Shown: piece by piece, positions 59,701 through 64,000 of the stretch
Numbering within the stretch: position 1 is the stretch's first letter
Layout: each line of letters starts with the position of its first letter
DNA from: Malania oleifera
Taxonomy: Eukaryota; Streptophyta; Magnoliopsida; Santalales; Ximeniaceae
Reading direction: 5' to 3'
Length of the DNA stretch: 64,000 nt
NCBI RefSeq assembly: GCF_029873635.1
Contig: NC_080419.1
Location: forward strand, 74,326,597-74,390,596
Translations under genes and position numbers: made by a program
The notes under the pieces: model-generated
Databases searched by the model: none
What the model saw: the letters and a program-made list of their open reading frames with translations, nothing else
What the model was told of the DNA's origin: nothing

Positions 59701-60456
59701 ATACTTGCTATAACTTATTCCCCTTACATGTCTTACTGAAATGCCTACACAGTTCAATCTCGAGCCCATGGCATTTCTAGCACAAAAACCTACAATTTCC
59801 ATTTCCCCATAACATTCAACAGAATTCCAAAAAAACATTTTCTAGGCTCCCAATAACCTAAATAAATTGTTAAACACCAAGATAATCAACTTACCTCAGT
59901 TTTCCTGAACTATTCCCACAGGGTCCTGAAATTACACCTGCTGTGCTTACCCAAGCTCTGAATTAAATAACCCTAATTCAACCTCAGAATGCCCAATATT
60001 TAACATTTCCAAATCTACAATAATTAAATAATAATTAGCCCCTTAATAACCCCCTTAGTCTAATTTTGGAGTTATGCCTATGACGACTCCACGAGAAATC
60101 CGCTCTGCTGGACTTGTAGAGAATCATCCCTAGATTCTCGTGGTTGTGTCCGATTATCAATTGGGCTTAATATTTACAATAAATTGAGGTAAAAGTGAGA
60201 ATTGAGCTTACCCCAGGAGATATGTCTACGCCGCTTCTATGACAAATCCGTTTCGGTAGAAATGTCGATGGTGGAGAATGGAGTCCAGCAATATTTTTTT
60301 ATTTTCGATCGATCAGGTGAATATCAGTCGAGAAATTGAGGAGAGTGGGAGAGAGAACGAAGGAGACGAAAGGAGAGAACGTGAGAAGCAAGGTGGGGGT
60401 GCTTCCTTCAAAATTTTGAAATCTTGAAGTTTCAAGTAAACTTATATATTTAAATA

Positions 60457-60458
<2 letters not shown>

Positions 60459-60503
<45 letters not shown>
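60459..60503. repeat. (AAT)n microsatellite
   Basis: About 15 uninterrupted AAT/ATA repeats inside LTR K, near its start. Confidence 0.95.
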
Positions 60504-60505
<2 letters not shown>

Positions 60506-60692
60506 TTTTAACCTTTACATATATATATATATATATAATAGTAATAACTTTTAACATATATACATTATATTACTTAATTCATAATTCTTATTATTTAATT
60601 TATTTATTTATTATTCAATTTAATTTTAAATCTTAAATAATTTTTTATTTTATTTTTACATTCCCAAACATATCATTTTCTGGGACGTTACA

Positions 60693-60710
60693 TTCTCCCC
60701 TTCTTATAAA
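60693..60710 (-). other. polypurine tract before LTR K
   Basis: On the minus strand ataagaaggggagaa immediately precedes the LTR start, after a ttttgaggaggaaattt sequence. Both are characteristic of Tekay/Del-type chromoviruses. Confidence 0.85.
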
Positions 60711-60859
60711 AATTTCCTCCTCAAAATTTGTTGAATAGAACCCAAGTAAAACCCATTGTTGACCTAACAAGTTTTGAGTTAATCTTGTAAACCACCCTAC
60801 TAGAATTGGTAACTAACATAAATCGATGCGTATACATCTTGTGCTAATACACCTTGCTT

Positions 60860-61630
60860 TAGCTCCAACACTCAACAACTTGAATTTTTACGTCAAGTCT
60901 TCCAAAAATCTAACACTAACATAACCTTAGAAGAATCAATAGATAACTATCATTTGATTATGATATGACCCAAAATTTTCATATTAGTTGTCCAAAACCC
61001 ACATTTCCTATTTAGCATGTAACTGATACTCTCATAATGTTTATAAAATTAATCACAAATGTTATTCATGCTCTTCTTGCATCTTTGAATACCCCAAAAA
61101 TCATCCATAAATATTACAATGCACTATTCCAAATATGGTTGAATGACTTGTTTCATTATATCTATGAAAATGTAAGGTGCATTGATAACCCTCAATTGGT
61201 AACACTAGAAACTTATAGTGATCTTACTATGTACTCAATTCTATCTTTGGGGTGTAAAATTTCCAATTCTTAATTACTGATAATTTAATTGCAAATCAAT
61301 CTTCAAAAATTTTGGGATTTATCAATTATTCCAATATTCCCCCAATCCCTGGAAGTCGATATCGATTCCTATTGTAACATGATTCAACTTCCAATGATTA
61401 ATGCATAACCTCAAGGCCCCACTATGTCTCTTAGTGAATAACACAGGTGCAACCTATAATGACATACTAGGTCAAACAGATTCCTTGTTAAGGAAATATT
61501 CTAGTTGCACCTTAAGTTGTCTTAGTTCAGTTGATGTCATTCTATAGAAAGCAATAGACATAGGCTCCGCTCCTAGCACCAAATCAATATTAAATTCAAT
61601 CTCCTCTTGAAGATAGTCCCGATAAGTCAT
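60860..61630 (-). pseudogene. gypsy reverse transcriptase, second (more decayed) copy
   Basis: Right to left: DDLSGL at about 61620, then after a shift EIEFNIDLVLGAEPMSIAFYRMTSTELRQLKVQLEYFL (about 61490-61605), and APVLFTKRHSGALRLCINHWKLNHVTI (about 61350-61430). The palm region reads MKQVIQPYLE*CIVIFMDDFW (about 61085-61150), with FMDD for the expected F(I/V)DD. A thumb piece CGFWTTNMKILGHII and SSKVMLVLDF sits at about 60890-61000. About 170 bases later comes the polypurine tract, so RNase H and integrase are missing. It differs clearly from the RT start at 62669-62910. Confidence 0.75.
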
Positions 61631-61639
61631 CTGGAAAGA

Positions 61640-62668
61640 ATATCTAAAAATTCATCACCTGTGGGTAAAAAAGTTTGGGATTCTTTAACTCATATGTTTT
61701 TCCATCACTGCTGCAATCCCAAATATGTGCCCAAATTCTATCCTTTCCCAAGTACTCAAGATGTCAAGTATGAGAGCTTATTTGGATCTCTGAATACTAT
61801 TTTTTTTTAAATAAAAACAATCAACTAGGTGTTTACTAAATAGTTAACCCTCAATGGTTAGCCTCATCTTTAAACAAAGAACTTACAATGATGATTCATT
61901 CTCATCAAGGACCACACCTGCTGAAACATCTCAGATCAGGATTTATAATCATTTGTTTGTCAGATCAAATGCATAAAAGGACTTCAAAACTTTCATCATA
62001 ACTTTGTAATTCATTTGCGTAAAAATTATATAAACTTCCAAACATTCCCTGGAATTTTAGTCACCTAATTCCTTTTCGATGCCAATCTGATGCATAGGCT
62101 TACACTTTTAAATTAAGATAAGGTATCATTTTCCAACCAAATTGGTTCTTAGATTTTTTTTGTTTTTTTTGTTTTTTTTTTCCTTGCTTCAATTATAGAC
62201 AACAACAAAAGACTCCACATTAGGCTGTATACAAATCAAATCCCAATCAAGCCGATGCCTAAGCAATTAAATTGGTATCGCATTGCCAAGTAATATTCGC
62301 ATAGGATAGAGCAAAAAGATAAAACTCCGGGTCCTAGCATGTACAATTTCTTTCTGGATAACATATTGCTAAAGGTCCTAGAATAATTATGATTTTTCTT
62401 CTAAGTAAGTTGATAAAGATGATTATGTTAGATGTTATTTGATTAATAGGATCCTTCAGGTTACTTCTCAATGTGATGCCTATGACATCTTATTCTCAGG
62501 TTTGTTTTCAGCTTATGGTGACAACATCACTTCCCAAGGAATAAAGAATTTCCACAGAACATAGAAGTCAAATTGTTGCCCACTTAGTATCTTACATTTT
62601 TATGGGTATCTTAATTTTAGGATTACATTGTCCCTACTATTTTGGCTGATTTGTGGAAATATGAAAAT
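61640..62668. other. unassigned sequence between two RT fragments
   Basis: No coding similarity is recognised on either strand. There is a T-rich run at 62154-62182. It may be highly decayed gypsy interior or an unrelated insertion. Confidence 0.45.
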
Positions 62669-63500
62669 ATGTAGTCGATGCACATTCTCATCGACCCATC
62701 TTCCTTCCTCATAAACAATACTAGTGCTTCCTAAGGTGAGATGTTGGACCCAATAAATCCCATATCTAACCGTTTCTGCAACTATTCTTTCAATTCCTTC
62801 AGCTCTGGTGGTGCCATTCTGTACGGCGCCTTCAAAATAGGCGCTGTTCCTGGAATTAGATCAATAGAAAATTCTACCTCACGTTCAGGAGGTAGTCCCG
62901 ACAAATCCTAGAAAAATATATTAGGAAAATCTCTCACTACCGAGATATCCTCAACCCTCAACTCCTCTTCTAATATTTCCTTCACATAGGCCACAAATCC
63001 TTGACAACCCTTTAACAACAACCTCCTCGCTTGAATGACAGATAACAACTGTGGTGGGACACGTACACATGGCCCCACAAATCTATACTCTTGTTCTCTT
63101 GGAGGTCCAAACACTACCTCGTTTTTATAATAGTTAATACCTACCTGACTAACAACTAGTCAGTCCATTGCCAAGATCAAAATAAATCAGTGCCTATAAA
63201 GCACTACAAGACCAGCAGACAATATCCTTCCCTGAATATCCGCTGGACAATCCTTAAACACCCTTATACATTTTACCATTGTTAATGTTGGTGTGGCGAC
63301 AAATAATTTGATGTCTAACAATTAAGTTTCCATCTTACATAGACTGATATATTCCCAATAAATAAATGAACACATTGCTTCTAAATCACATAAAATAATA
63401 ATTTTAACTAAAATTATAACTATAGAACTTGTCACCATGTCTTATGCCGCCTCAGCATCTTCCGATGTCAGTGCATAAATTTGCACCGGAGCAGTATTCA
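62669..63500 (-). pseudogene. gypsy protease and start of reverse transcriptase, broken
   Basis: Right to left: a protease-like block in which the catalytic DSGATHSF pattern reads DLEAMCSF (about 63361-63390). Then ILAMD*LVVSQVGINYYKNEVVF (about 63100-63180) and FVGPCVRVPPQLLSVIQARRLLLKGCQGFVAYV (62980-63080). The RT N-terminus follows: [33 protein letters not shown], and LVLFMRKEDGSMRMCIDY, ending at about 62669 just where the palm should begin. Stops occur at FF*DL, KE*L and SP*EA. This part is better preserved than the RT fragment to its left. Confidence 0.88.
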
Positions 63501-63570
63501 TCTGTTATCCGTCTCAAGGTGCATGATAGCCTCCTCTATATGGTCAAAGAATAGCCACTATCGCTAGAGG

Positions 63571-64000
63571 TGCCTGACTATTTCTCAAAATATGTCTAGG
63601 CTTATAGCACCGATAACAAACAACCTCCCTCACTCGGCACTCTCCTGGGTGTCTCTTGTAGCATCTGGGACAAGGATGAGGCATCTGTTAACCCTATACT
63701 GTTCGTTCTCCTCCTCACTGTCGTTGTCCCTTTCTACTATCATATCTCCTCCACGACCCTCGACTGCTCCCTGCCTAAAAATCGGGAGGCACGGGCCTCT
63801 TTCCCTGGCTCTGTCCTCCACTGCCACCATGTCTTCTCCAAGTCCCCTGACTGGTACCTACATGAAATTAAGGAGGCATAGATCTTTTCCTCTAGTTTAG
63901 GTTTATAAACTCATCCGCCTGGGCATATCTAGTAGAGGAGTGAATGTATTGATTAAAGAAAATTTCTTTAAAACGGTTCCATGTCAGGGTTGCTGGTTCT
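63571..64000 (-). pseudogene. gypsy (Tekay-like) Gag C-terminal half, runs off the window
   Basis: At the right edge the minus strand reads TLTWNRFKEIFFNQYIHSSTRYAQADEFINL (about 63905-63990), the usual retrotransposon gag domain. A basic Pro/Gly/Arg region with KRPVPPDF and GSSRGSWRRYDSR follows (63720-63830). Then HPCPRCYKRHPGECRVREVVCYRCYKPRHILRNS (about 63575-63680) gives a pre-knuckle CxxC and a zinc knuckle whose final Cys is Ser. Stops break the frame. It is the same type as the Gag at 17013-17815. Confidence 0.88.

Larger units (their letters stand above)
57833..60692 (-). repeat. 3' LTR of a Tekay-like gypsy element (LTR K)
   Basis: A 2,860-bp LTR that starts TGTAACGTCCCAGAAAATG at 60692 and ends CAGGGTGTCACA at 57833. 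A polypurine tract stands directly before its start, so it is the 3' LTR of a minus-strand element whose interior lies to the right. It contains (AAT)n at 60459-60503, an (AT)n run at 60519-60537, and a long stretch nearly free of G on the plus strand (58860-59700). It also holds a module with 'ccgtggtcaaggttaggcagcccg' near 58610-58635, related to the other Tekay-like LTRs. Frames at 58653-59583 are composition artefacts. Confidence 0.88.

Overview
The window is plant nuclear DNA, most likely from an angiosperm with a large, repeat-rich genome (probably a eudicot, but nothing here fixes the species). I find no intact host gene, tRNA, rRNA or CRISPR array. Almost everything is decayed transposable elements inserted into one another: Ty1/copia Sirevirus-type and Tork-type elements, Ty3/gypsy Tekay-like chromovirus and Athila/Tat-like elements, and a CACTA (En/Spm) DNA transposon. 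Most long open frames are pieces of retrotransposon Gag or Pol, or of CACTA transposase, broken by stops and frameshifts.

Left block (1-24024). The oldest layer is a minus-strand gypsy element: LTR 18123-22457, tRNA-Met-type PBS at 18108, gag running left to about 17013. A plus-strand Sirevirus interrupts this gag. Its visible part runs from 1787 (integrase) through RT and RNase H to a 3' LTR at 12919-17001. The Sirevirus is itself interrupted by a minus-strand LTR (ends 1786), by a complete 7.6-kb gag-only Athila-like element (4261-11886, 5-bp duplication cgtag), and by a solo LTR in its 3' LTR (13105-14992, duplication aatga). Further solo LTRs lie at 18129-20304 and 22528-24019 (duplication ttaag).

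Middle block (about 24025-47330). This is mainly a plus-strand CACTA transposon with a TNP2-like transposase gene (27424-34272) and a second gene resembling the plant Transposase_24 family (34420-42838). Two minus-strand Athila/Tat-like elements split these genes: 27743-31889 (duplication acttg, keeps gag and protease) and 34775-41562 (gag only). A solo LTR (25184-27231, duplication tttag) lies upstream. The CACTA 3' part holds two long tandem arrays (about 160 bp and about 178 bp units) and ends in subterminal repeats and a degenerate terminal inverted repeat.

Right block (47331-64000). A Sirevirus-type LTR (to 48723) is followed by about 5 kb with no clear gene and a possible LINE scrap. 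Then come the end of a second CACTA-like element (53670), a minus-strand Tork-type copia pol pseudogene (54271-56618), part of a Tekay-like LTR with a 56-bp minisatellite, and a minus-strand Tekay-like element (3' LTR 57833-60692, gag-protease-RT remains to the window end, with two different RT fragments).

Most notable points. (1) Two gag-only gypsy elements with different LTRs share a collinear, apparently non-coding block of about 1.2 kb next to the 3' LTR. (2) LTRs of three unrelated lineages carry clusters of short family-specific motifs just upstream of the TATA box, and one motif (TCGTCGACGA) occurs in both a gypsy and a copia LTR. (3) One CACTA array repeats an antisense reading frame of about 53 residues. 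All alignments were made by eye; no database search was run.
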